Origin: Paenibacillus sp. NFR01
GTDB taxonomy: Bacteria; Bacillota; Bacilli; Paenibacillales; Paenibacillaceae
NCBI RefSeq assembly: GCF_900111565.1
Contig: NZ_FOIK01000004.1
Location: 124,001-188,000 of the forward strand
Length of the DNA stretch: 64,000 nt
Direction: 5' to 3'
Positions 8,898 through 16,769 of this stretch are shown piece by piece (position 1 is the first letter of the stretch; each line of letters opens with the position of its first letter). Below the pieces are notes generated by a model. The model was not told where the DNA came from. It worked only from the letters and a program-made list of their open reading frames with translations, and searched no databases. A program made the position numbers and the translations under genes.

Positions 8898-8925
8898 ACA
8901 AATACATACAAAGGAGTGTTGATGC

Positions 8926-9843
8926 GTGAAATTCAGTTCTGCCCTTCCTGCCGGCATGCTGGCAGCCACCCTGCTGTTTGCCGGCTGTTCCGCCAACAAC
9001 GGTAATAACACGGAGAATAACACTTCATCAGCAGCGGCTAACAACGGCGGAATCACGGATTCCGGAGTCGCTTCCGTAAATTCCGCCAACGATGCCGGGG
9101 GAGCCGGCTCGCCTGCCGCCGATTTCACCTCCGCCGTGGATGCCTACCGGACTTACGTCATCGAGCAGTGCGACCAGTTCGTCAAACAGACGGAAAGCTT
9201 TACCTCCGCGGTTAAAGCCGGCAAGATCGATGAAGCTAAAGCGCTGTATGCCCCGGCCCGCATGTTCTATGAACGGATCGAGCCGATTGCCGAAGCGCTG
9301 GGCGATCTGGACCCGAACATCGATGCCCGGGAGAATGACGTCGATCCTGCCGATTGGCGCGGCTTCCACAAGCTGGAGCAGGCGTTATGGGAAAAAGGCA
9401 GCACCGACGGCACGGCAGAAACGGCCGACCAGCTGCTGAGTGATGCGCAATTGCTGCGGGCCAAAGTGGAGACGGTCGAAATCGACGCCAGCCTGCTCGT
9501 GACCGGCGCGGTTGAACTGCTCAACGAGGTCTCCTCGTCGAAGGTTACCGGGGAAGAAGAACGGTATTCCCACACGGATCTGTATGATTTTGTTGCCAAC
9601 GTGGAAGGCGCGCAAAAGATCTACGAGCTCCTCCAACCGGAGCTTGCCAAAAAAGATCCGCAGCTTGAGCAAACCATCGGCGAACGGTTCGATGCGCTGC
9701 TGGCCGAGCTGGCCCCGTTCAAATCCGGAGACGGTTACGTCTCCTACGAGACGCTGAAGGAAGACGAAGTGCGGAAGCTCAGTCAGAATCTCGACGCGCT
9801 CGCCGAGCCGCTGTCTAATATGGGAACGATTCTGGGAGTGTGA
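8926..9843 (+). CDS. efeO: EfeO/EfeM-type iron-uptake lipoprotein
   Basis: A 305-residue lipoprotein with an export signal ending in the lipobox LLFAGC (Cys near residue 21), a low-complexity Asn/Ser linker, then an M75 (imelysin-like) helical domain. The HxxE metal-site motif is present in GFHKLE, and SHTDLYDFVANVEGAQKIYELLQP is typical of the second half of the domain. Like other short EfeM forms it lacks the N-terminal cupredoxin domain of E. coli EfeO. It should bind iron outside the membrane and hand it to EfeU. The start is GTG 8926 with AAGGAG nine bases upstream. It is the first gene of the Fur-regulated operon. Confidence 0.9.
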   Translation: MKFSSALPAGMLAATLLFAGCSANNGNNTENNTSSAAANNGGITDSGVASVNSANDAGGAGSPAADFTSAVDAYRTYVIEQCDQFVKQTESFTSAVKAGKIDEAKALYAPARMFYERIEPIAEALGDLDPNIDARENDVDPADWRGFHKLEQALWEKGSTDGTAETADQLLSDAQLLRAKVETVEIDASLLVTGAVELLNEVSSSKVTGEEERYSHTDLYDFVANVEGAQKIYELLQPELAKKDPQLEQTIGERFDALLAELAPFKSGDGYVSYETLKEDEVRKLSQNLDALAEPLSNMGTILGV

Positions 9844-9849
9844 GCGAAA

Positions 9850-11160
9850 ATGCAAAAACGCAATAAACCATCGGCTTCCCCTGACGCAGCCGGGAAGCCG
9901 GAAGAACTGCTCGACCGCAAACTAAGCCGCCGCGATATGCTGCGGCTTACCGGCGTCGGCGGCCTCGGCCTTCTGCTCGGCGGCACCGGCGCGGGCAGCC
10001 TGATTGCCGCCCGTGCTCCCAAGCCGGTTGCCCCCGCAGCCTCCGGGGCATCGGTCGACCGCATCCCTTTTTATGGAGCGCATCAGGCGGGCATTATTAC
10101 GCCCGCGCAAAATTTCATATGCTTTGCCGCGTTTGATTTGACGGCGGCCGGGTTGCCTGCTGTCCAGAAGCTGATGAAGGATTGGACGGCGGCGGCAGCG
10201 GTGATGACATCGGGGCAAATGGTAGGAGAAGTCAACGATAATCCTAACCTCCCGCCTTCCGATACGGGCGAAGCCGACGGGCTTACGCCTTCGCGCTGCA
10301 CCATCACATTCGGCGCCGGTCCCTCTTTCTTTGACAACCGCTTCGGCCTGGCCGCCAAGCGGCCTGCGGCGTTTGCGGATCTGCCTGTTTTTCCCGGCGA
10401 CAGCCTGAAGCCGGAATGGTGCGGGGGCGACCTGTGCGTGCAGGCCTGCGCCGATGATATGCAGGTGGCGTTCCACGCCATCCGCAACCTGGCGCGGATT
10501 GCCCGCGGCACCGCCGTGCTGCGCTGGACGCAGGAAGGCTTTCAGCGCAGCGGCGCCGCCGATCCGAAAGGCGCGACGCCGCGCAATCTGCTCGGCTTCA
10601 AGGACGGCACCGGCAATCCCGACGTCAACGATGCCGCGCTGATGCGGGAGGTCGTCTGGTGCGGCGGCGAAAGCCCGGCCTGGATGAACGGCGGCTCGTA
10701 TATGGCCGTGCGCCGCGTGCGGATGCGCATCGAAGTCTGGGACCGCTCAACGCTGAGCGATCAGGAGGCAACGTTCGGCCGGCACCGGCAAACCGGCGCT
10801 CCGCTTGGCGCCAGGGACGAATTCGCCGATCTGGACCTGAAGGCTACGGATGCCGCCGGCAAGCCGCTCATCCCGCCCGACTCCCATTCGGCCCTCGCCC
10901 ACGGCGACGGCAGCATTCAAATTCTCCGCCGCTCCTATTCGTACTCCAGCGGCATGGACTTGACGACGGGGCAGCTCGATGCGGGGTTGCTGTTTATCAG
11001 CTTTCAGAAGGATATAATGAAGCAATTTGTCAGCATCCAGCGGCGGCTCGCCCAGAACGACCGCCTGAATGAGTATACGGTTCATGTCGGCAGCGCCGTG
11101 TTTGCGTGTTTTCCCGGCGTCCGCGAGGGCGGATATATCGGCCAGGATCTGCTGGGGTGA
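9850..11160 (+). CDS. efeB: EfeB, Tat-exported Dyp-type peroxidase
   Basis: A 436-residue haem peroxidase. The N-terminus has a twin-arginine signal (LSRRDMLRLTG followed by a Gly/Leu-rich hydrophobic segment), which predicts folded export. The Dyp signature GFKDGTGNP carries the catalytic Asp, and RRSYSYSSG near residues 360-370 is the usual haem-side region. In the EfeUOB system this enzyme oxidises or mobilises ferrous iron at the cell surface for uptake. It follows efeO by only 6 bases, so is co-transcribed. Confidence 0.9.
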   Translation: MQKRNKPSASPDAAGKPEELLDRKLSRRDMLRLTGVGGLGLLLGGTGAGSLIAARAPKPVAPAASGASVDRIPFYGAHQAGIITPAQNFICFAAFDLTAAGLPAVQKLMKDWTAAAAVMTSGQMVGEVNDNPNLPPSDTGEADGLTPSRCTITFGAGPSFFDNRFGLAAKRPAAFADLPVFPGDSLKPEWCGGDLCVQACADDMQVAFHAIRNLARIARGTAVLRWTQEGFQRSGAADPKGATPRNLLGFKDGTGNPDVNDAALMREVVWCGGESPAWMNGGSYMAVRRVRMRIEVWDRSTLSDQEATFGRHRQTGAPLGARDEFADLDLKATDAAGKPLIPPDSHSALAHGDGSIQILRRSYSYSSGMDLTTGQLDAGLLFISFQKDIMKQFVSIQRRLAQNDRLNEYTVHVGSAVFACFPGVREGGYIGQDLLG

Positions 11161-11214
11161 CCGGAGGAACGTTCCGCCTTATAGGTGGCGACGCTAAATA
11201 AGGGGGAATGAGCT

Positions 11215-13050
11215 TTGAATTCGCTATTACATAAAATGAAAAACGCCGCGGGCGGCGCGATTCTGGCGGGGGCCCTTCTCGCGGGCGCCCTGCTGCTGCC
11301 GCTGCCGGTGCATGCGGCAGCGGGAGGTCCGGCGGCGGAAGACAGCCGGCTGGAGAAGCTGCTGCCGCCCGTCGGCAGCGCGCTCGTCGAAGCCGGCCAG
11401 GGCCGCTGGGATGCGGCCGCCGCCGATGTGGAGGCGTTTGCGGCGCTGTGGCATGCCGCAAACGCGGAGCCGGACCCGGCGCTGACGGGTCCGGCCGAAG
11501 CCGTGGACGCCGCGCTGACGGACGCGGCGTCGGCTCTTGCGGCGGGCGGCGGCGAGCCCGCCCGCACCGCGCTGTCCACGCTGGCCCGCAGCGTGGACGC
11601 GTATGTCACCGCCGCCGAAGACGGCAGCGGTGACGGGGGCGCCGCCGGGCGCGAAGCGGCGGCGGGGCTCTTGCCCGCGGCGCAGGAAGCGCGGGACGCG
11701 GCGCAGCGCGGCGATTGGCCGGCGGCAGCGGCGGCGTACCAGACCGTCACCGACGGCTGGAAGCCCGCGGAGCGCGGCATCCGAGGCGACAATCCGGCGG
11801 TCTACGGCCGGCTGGAGCTGGAGATGAGCCTGCTGCGGATCGCGCTGCAGGCAGAGCCCCTGCGCGAAGCCGACGCGCAGCAGCACGCGCAGGCGCTGTA
11901 TACGCTGCTGGCGGATTACAGCAGCGGCAAAGCGGCGGCGGCTGAGGATACCGCCGCCGGAGATGGATCGATCGAGGGCCTGATCGGTTACCTCGATCAG
12001 GCTTCCGCCGCCGTGGCCGCCGGCGACAGCGCCGGGGCGGCTACGCTGATCGAACAGTTTATCGCCGCCTGGCCGGCGGCCGAAGGCAAAGTGCAGATCG
12101 CCGCGCCGAAGGTCTACGCTAGCATCGAAAACGACAGCGCCGCCGTGGCCGGCGATCTGCTCTCCGACCCGCCAAAGCTGGAGCGGGCATCAGGGACCAT
12201 CGACCGGATGAGAGCGGACCTGACTCCGCTGGCGGGCGAAACGCGTTATCACGCCTGGGATGCGGCAGCCATTCTGCTGCGCGAAGGGCTGGAAGCGCTG
12301 CTCGTACTGGCCGCGCTGCTGGCTTACGTGAAACGCGGAGCATCCGCCCAGGCGGGACGCTGGATCTGGGGCGGGGCGGCCGCGGGCCTGGTAACCAGCC
12401 TCGGACTTGCAGCGGTTCTGACTTACGCCATCGCCCGGGCGGCCTCCGGAGGCACGCGCGAGCTGATCGAAGGCATAACGGGACTGTTCGCCGTCGCGAT
12501 GATGTTGACGATCGGGCGGTGGCTGCACGGTAAATCCAGCGCGGAGGCGTGGAACCGGTATGTCGGCCGTCAGGTGGACGGCGCGCTGGCCCGGGGAAAT
12601 CTGTGGTCGCTTTCGCTCGTTGCCGGACTCGCCGTCCTGCGCGAAGGCGCGGAGACAACGATCTTCTATGCGGGCATGGCCCCGTCCATCGCGCCGGCTC
12701 AGCTTCTGCTGGGCATCGGCGCAGCGTTGGCGCTGCTGGCGCTGCTCGGGTACGCGATGATTGCGCTCAGCGCCAGATTGCCGGTCGCCGCCTTTTTCCG
12801 TACGGCCACGCTGCTGATTTATTACCTGGTCTTCCGCTTTCTCGGCGAAAGCATCCATGCGCTGCAAGTGGCGGGCCAACTGCCGGCACATACCGAACCG
12901 GGGCTGCCGGCTGTCGGTTGGCTTGGACTTTACCCCACCTGGGAGACTGCACTTCCGCAACTAGTGGTACTGCTGTACATCGGATGGGAGATGCTGTGGC
13001 GCAGCAAGCCTTCCCGCAATTCTGTCCCGGCTGCAGGGGAACCGCAATGA
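11215..13050 (+). CDS. efeU: EfeU, FTR1-family iron permease with long extracytoplasmic N-domain
   Basis: A 611-residue protein. Residues 1-35 are a signal peptide, 36 to about 345 a very Ala/Gly-rich helical extracytoplasmic domain, and 350-600 a seven-helix permease. Both FTR1 iron-translocation motifs are present: REGLEALLVL at the start of the permease and REGAETTIFYAG later. The start is TTG 11215 with AGGGGG eight bases upstream; no in-frame ATG is near. It is the last gene of the operon. The N-terminal half is extremely GC-rich (mostly GCG/GCC codons), unlike the permease half, and is probably fast evolving. The ferrous or ferric specificity is inferred from the operon. Confidence 0.9.
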   Translation: MNSLLHKMKNAAGGAILAGALLAGALLLPLPVHAAAGGPAAEDSRLEKLLPPVGSALVEAGQGRWDAAAADVEAFAALWHAANAEPDPALTGPAEAVDAALTDAASALAAGGGEPARTALSTLARSVDAYVTAAEDGSGDGGAAGREAAAGLLPAAQEARDAAQRGDWPAAAAAYQTVTDGWKPAERGIRGDNPAVYGRLELEMSLLRIALQAEPLREADAQQHAQALYTLLADYSSGKAAAAEDTAAGDGSIEGLIGYLDQASAAVAAGDSAGAATLIEQFIAAWPAAEGKVQIAAPKVYASIENDSAAVAGDLLSDPPKLERASGTIDRMRADLTPLAGETRYHAWDAAAILLREGLEALLVLAALLAYVKRGASAQAGRWIWGGAAAGLVTSLGLAAVLTYAIARAASGGTRELIEGITGLFAVAMMLTIGRWLHGKSSAEAWNRYVGRQVDGALARGNLWSLSLVAGLAVLREGAETTIFYAGMAPSIAPAQLLLGIGAALALLALLGYAMIALSARLPVAAFFRTATLLIYYLVFRFLGESIHALQVAGQLPAHTEPGLPAVGWLGLYPTWETALPQLVVLLYIGWEMLWRSKPSRNSVPAAGEPQ

Positions 13051-13288
13051 ACAGGCGAAATCACGCAGGGATGGACGGACGGAGACAAGGCCGGGTGGCA
13101 TGTGAAAAATATGCGGATGTGCGGTAAACGTCGGCTGCGGTTAGCAGCTCTGTGAAAAGAAGCGTTCCACGCTCCAAGGGAAACTGCGGATGCTTGGAAG
13201 AGAATTCACTGCGTCGACAGAAGAAACCCAGAGCCCACAAAAAATAGAGGTAAAACTTCCCTCTATTTCTCTCCAGCATCGGCTCCTA

Positions 13289-13431
13289 GTCAATTAGTGG
13301 GATATTGTCCCACTAATTGACCTTAAATTGCTGAAAATCAGCCCGAGACCGAAAATAGTGGGATGTTATCCCATTATTTTCTTCATATGAGCATTTTCGT
13401 TTAAGATAGTGGGATGTTTTCCCACTATCTT
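13289..13431. repeat. Three tandem GTGGGA hairpins with compensatory changes
   Basis: Three palindromes share the core AGTGGGAT-TTn-TCCCACT. Their coordinates are 13289-13321 (14-base arms, perfect), 13351-13381 (14-base arms, one G-T pair) and 13403-13431 (12-base arms, perfect). The outer arm bases differ between copies but stay paired: CAATTAGTGGGA, AAAATAGTGGGA and AAGATAGTGGGA. The third hairpin is followed by TTTTTATTTT and could terminate plus-strand transcripts from efeU. Confidence 0.8.
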
Positions 13432-13488
13432 TTTTATTTTGGGTGAATATTGTGCTTCCAGACCAGGGACAGACTCGTCCGTCATCCA

Positions 13489-13740
13489 AAGGCGCCGGAT
13501 AAGCTTTAGCTCACACGCATACCGCGCCCGCTCCTCCGCATCCGAAAGCGCCTGCTCGCTGGCATATAGATGATCGCCCTCATAACACGGAAAAAGATGC
13601 AAATGATAATGCCATACGTCCTGCCCGCCGTTTTTTTCATTGTGCTGGCGGCTGGATACCCCGTCGCAGGCATACGCTTCCTTGGGCGCTTTGGCCAATT
13701 CAGTCTCCAGCGCATGAATGCGGTTGGATAATTCGACTGT
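13489..13740 (-). pseudogene. HIT-family hydrolase remnant, N-terminally truncated
   Basis: The minus-strand frame contains an unmistakable HIT motif, WHYHLHLFP (H-x-H-x-H), preceded by VSSRQHNEKNGGQDV and followed by YEGDHLY. This is the C-terminal half of a nucleotide-binding HIT hydrolase. The first half, with the substrate-cradling strands, is missing; the frame upstream of 13740 is hydrophobic nonsense from the AT-rich regulatory region of the next gene. Downstream the frame runs into the hairpin repeats. The gene appears broken at both ends. Confidence 0.6.
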
Positions 13741-13816
13741 GGCAGGCAAAATCCTGTTGCAACCGGGCAGCTTTTGTTTTATGCTGAGTATGAAAATAAT
13801 TATCTTTATATCAATG

Positions 13817-13833
13817 ATTATTTTAAAAATAAT
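13817..13833. promoter_or_regulatory. Candidate operator of the RpiR-nagBA operon
   Basis: ATTATTTT-A-AAAATAAT is a perfect 17-base palindrome 50 bases before the regulator start. A third half-site AAAATAAT lies at 13793-13800. It is a plausible binding site for the regulator encoded just downstream. Confidence 0.45.
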
Positions 13834-13882
13834 TAACAAATTCTATCCTTTGAATTTACATTCCGGAAGGAGCGTGCAAGGG

Positions 13883-14761
13883 ATGTCTCCCATTTTGCAT
13901 GCGCTGGAGCATGAAAAAGTAAAGTTGTCTCAAATGGAACGCAAGTTGGCCGAGCGGATTCTCGCCTCGCCCGCCGAAGTGGTCCATATGGGCATTACGG
14001 AGCTGGCGGAGCAATGCGGCATCAGCCCGGCGACCATTACGCGGTTTTGCAAAGTGCTGCATTTTAAAAGCTTTCCCGATTTCAAGGTCAAGCTTGCGGC
14101 CGAGCTCGCGTTAAGCGAAGCGGCGCCGCAGGAAGGCGGCTCTTCTTATCAGGATATTGTCGCCGGCAATCCGCTCTCGGTTATCGTAGAAGCGATGCAG
14201 GCCAACCATCTGGCCTCGATCCGTGACACGACGTCGCTGCTGGATCTGGAGAAACTGCAGCAGGCTGTCGAGCTGCTCTGCAATGCCCGCCGGGTCGATC
14301 TGTACGGGATGGCGACCTCGTCGATTGTTGCGCAGGATTTTTACCAGAAGCTGATCCGGATCGGCGTCAACTGCACCGCTTTTGCCGACTCCCATATGCA
14401 GATTACGTCAGCTTCGACGCTGGGGCCTGGCGACTTGGCGTTTGCCGTCTCCTATTCCGGGGAAACGCCGGAGACAATCGATGCGCTGCGCTGTGCCGGG
14501 GCCGGCGGAGCGGCCACCATCTCCCTGACCTCCTACGGCAGCAGCACGCTGGCATCGCTGGCCGGAATTGCCTTGTTCTCCTCCTCGCTGGAGCAGGGCA
14601 TGCGCCGGGGCGACATGGCGTCGCGAATCGCGCAGCTGCATATCGTGGACATTTTGTTTACCGGGATGGTAAGCACCCGTTTCACCGATTTTATTCCGAA
14701 GCTGGAAAAATCCTATCTGAACGTTCGTCAATACCGACATTTACGGGGAGGGCAAGTATAA
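13883..14761 (+). CDS. MurR/RpiR-family transcriptional regulator of amino-sugar use
   Basis: A 292-residue regulator with an N-terminal RpiR helix-turn-helix (residues 1-77, including ITELAEQCGISPATITRFCKVL) and a C-terminal SIS sugar-phosphate-binding domain (about 125-270, with VDLYGMATSSIVAQDFYQKL and VSYSGETPETIDAL). Its stop overlaps the nagB start as TAATG, so it is translated with nagB. It likely senses an amino-sugar phosphate such as GlcNAc-6-P or GlcN-6-P and controls its own operon. ATG 13883 is chosen over a longer frame because GGAAGGAG lies upstream and the HTH begins here. Confidence 0.85.
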   Translation: MSPILHALEHEKVKLSQMERKLAERILASPAEVVHMGITELAEQCGISPATITRFCKVLHFKSFPDFKVKLAAELALSEAAPQEGGSSYQDIVAGNPLSVIVEAMQANHLASIRDTTSLLDLEKLQQAVELLCNARRVDLYGMATSSIVAQDFYQKLIRIGVNCTAFADSHMQITSASTLGPGDLAFAVSYSGETPETIDALRCAGAGGAATISLTSYGSSTLASLAGIALFSSSLEQGMRRGDMASRIAQLHIVDILFTGMVSTRFTDFIPKLEKSYLNVRQYRHLRGGQV

Positions 14762-15489
14762 TGAATATTTTGAAATTTCACTCCGACGAGGATCTCGCGC
14801 AGGCCGGCGCCAATCTGGTCGTCAGTCTGCTCCAGAGCAAGCCGAAGGCGGTGCTCGGGCTCGCCACCGGCAGTTCGCCGGTTGGCGTCTATGAGAAGCT
14901 GGTGGAAATGTACCGCAAAGGGCTCGTGAGCTTCAGCAAAGCTTCATCCTTCAATCTGGATGAATATGTCGGCTTGCCGGCGGATCATCCGCAGAGCTAC
15001 CGCAGCTTCATGAACCAGCATTTGTTCAGCCACATCGATATCGATATGGCGGCTACGCATGTTCCGGACGGCAACGCCGCCGACTTGGCCGCCGAATGTG
15101 CCGCTTACGACCAAATGCTGGAGGACCAGGGTCCGGTCGATCTGCAGATTCTTGGCATCGGCAGCAACGGCCATATCGGCTTCAATGAACCCGATGCCAG
15201 CCTCAGCGGCGGCACGCATGTCGTCGACCTGCTCCCGGGAACGCGTGAAGCCAACGCCCGCTTTTTCGACAAGCCGGAGGATGTGCCGAACCAGGCGGTA
15301 ACGATGGGCATCGGCGGCATTCTCAAAGCAAAGCAGATTCTGCTGCTCGTCCGCGGGGAAGCGAAAGCCGAGGCGGTCCGCCAGGCCATTGAAGGGCCGA
15401 TTACGACCCAGTGCCCGGCTTCCCTGCTGCAAAGCCATCCCAACGTCGTTGTTCTGCTTGACGAAGGAGCCGCAAAATGGCTGAAATAA
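14761..15489 (+). CDS. nagB: Glucosamine-6-phosphate deaminase
   Basis: A 242-residue enzyme that converts glucosamine-6-phosphate to fructose-6-phosphate and ammonia. Family features are LGLATGSSPVGVYEKL at the phosphate site, FNLDEYVGLP with the catalytic Asp, and LGIGSNGHIGFNEP with the ring-opening His. The length matches other Firmicute NagB proteins, which lack the longer allosteric C-terminus of the E. coli form. It overlaps the regulator by one base upstream and nagA by 13 bases downstream, forming a compact catabolic operon. Confidence 0.95.
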   Translation: MNILKFHSDEDLAQAGANLVVSLLQSKPKAVLGLATGSSPVGVYEKLVEMYRKGLVSFSKASSFNLDEYVGLPADHPQSYRSFMNQHLFSHIDIDMAATHVPDGNAADLAAECAAYDQMLEDQGPVDLQILGIGSNGHIGFNEPDASLSGGTHVVDLLPGTREANARFFDKPEDVPNQAVTMGIGGILKAKQILLLVRGEAKAEAVRQAIEGPITTQCPASLLQSHPNVVVLLDEGAAKWLK

Positions 15490-16658
15490 ACCACTCTTCA
15501 GGCATGCTGCTGTACGGGAAAGTGCTGACCCCATCCGGGCTGATCGAGCGCGGCGTCGTCGCCGTCCAGGGTGAAACGATCGCTTATGCCGGAGAAGCCG
15601 ACTGGCTGCCGGAAGCCTTCTGCGCCTGGCCGGAGAGCACGGCTGAACGGGACGGACTGCTGATTCCCGGTTTTGTCGACGTGCATGTGCACGGCGGGGC
15701 GGGTTACGACTTTATGTATGCGGACGGGGCGGGAATTGACGCTGTAACACGGTTCCACGCGCTGAACGGCACGACGACGATGCTGGCGACGTCCATGACC
15801 GCGGGCAAAGCGGCCATCGAGCAGGTGTTGGCCGAAGTGCATGCTTACCGTGGAGACGATATGCCCTACGCGCAGCTCGCCGGCGTGCATCTGGAAGGTC
15901 CGTTTATCAGCCCGAAATGGTCGGGCGCGCAAAATCCTGAGCACATTGCCCTGCCGAATACCGAATGGCTGAAAGAATGGGAAGCCCGCTATCCCGGCAT
16001 GATCCGTCAGGTGACGCTGGCCCCCGAACGCGAAGGCGCACTCGAAGCGATAACGTGGCTTCGCAAGCATGGCATCACGGCGGCTCTCGGACATACGGAC
16101 GCTTCTTTCGAGGAAGTCATCGCTGCGGCGGATGCCGGCTTGAATCAGGCGGTGCATATGTTCAATGCCATGACGCCGCTGCATCACCGCAAGCCTGGCA
16201 CCGCCGGCGCGGTCATGTATGAACCGCGCATCCGCGCCGAAATCATCGCGGACGGCATTCATGTGCATCCGGCGGCCATCGCCATTGTCGCCCGCTTGAA
16301 AGGCGACCAGCTGATGCTGATTACCGATGCCATGTCCGCAACCGGCCTGGACGACGGCGAGTACACGATCGGCGATCTGCCGGTGCTGGTTCAAGGCGGC
16401 GTCGCTACCTTGAAAGATCAGCCAGGTGCACTTGCCGGCAGCACGCTGACCATGATCCGCGGCTTCCGCTATCTCGTGCAGGAGGTCGGACTGTCGCTTG
16501 CCGAAGCCTCGCATGCGGCAAGTTACACGCCGGCGGTATCGCTCGGCCTGGAGCGGACGATCGGTTCGCTGGAAGCCGGCAAACGGGCGGACCTGCTGCT
16601 GCTGGACAACGCCCTGCAGATTCAAGGCGTGTGGGTTCGCGGCAGAAATATTCAATAG
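15477..16658 (+). CDS. nagA: N-acetylglucosamine-6-phosphate deacetylase
   Basis: A 393-residue amidohydrolase-fold enzyme that deacetylates GlcNAc-6-P to feed NagB. Diagnostic motifs are GFVDVHVHGGAGYDFM (first metal-site region), HLEGPF (metal-binding Glu), LGHTDA and HMFNAM (metal His), and ITDAMSATG (catalytic Asp). The C-terminus SLEAGKRADLLLLD is typical. The start is ATG 15477, overlapping the nagB end. Together with NagB and the RpiR regulator it allows growth on GlcNAc from chitin or peptidoglycan turnover; no dedicated transporter is in the window. Confidence 0.95.
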   Translation: MAEINHSSGMLLYGKVLTPSGLIERGVVAVQGETIAYAGEADWLPEAFCAWPESTAERDGLLIPGFVDVHVHGGAGYDFMYADGAGIDAVTRFHALNGTTTMLATSMTAGKAAIEQVLAEVHAYRGDDMPYAQLAGVHLEGPFISPKWSGAQNPEHIALPNTEWLKEWEARYPGMIRQVTLAPEREGALEAITWLRKHGITAALGHTDASFEEVIAAADAGLNQAVHMFNAMTPLHHRKPGTAGAVMYEPRIRAEIIADGIHVHPAAIAIVARLKGDQLMLITDAMSATGLDDGEYTIGDLPVLVQGGVATLKDQPGALAGSTLTMIRGFRYLVQEVGLSLAEASHAASYTPAVSLGLERTIGSLEAGKRADLLLLDNALQIQGVWVRGRNIQ

Positions 16659-16674
16659 AAAAGAACGAGTAAAA

Positions 16675-16701
16675 ACGCCGTCCGGATTGTCCGGACGGCG
16701 T
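16675..16701 (-). terminator. Convergent terminator between nagA and the YhcN-like gene
   Basis: ACGCCGTCCGGA pairs perfectly with TCCGGACGGCGT around TTG. The T-run lies on the minus-strand side (TTTTTAC), so it best serves the minus-strand gene, but the stem probably stops nagA transcripts too. Confidence 0.8.
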
Positions 16702-16769
16702 GTTCTGATTCAAGGGGGATTGGTGTATAGCCGTTCCTCTTCCTTGGCACCCTAAAAAAGGATTCCGCC

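Noticed and set aside
13061..13279. Small minus-strand frame between efeU and the hairpins
   Set aside because: No ribosome site, no conserved features; likely non-coding.
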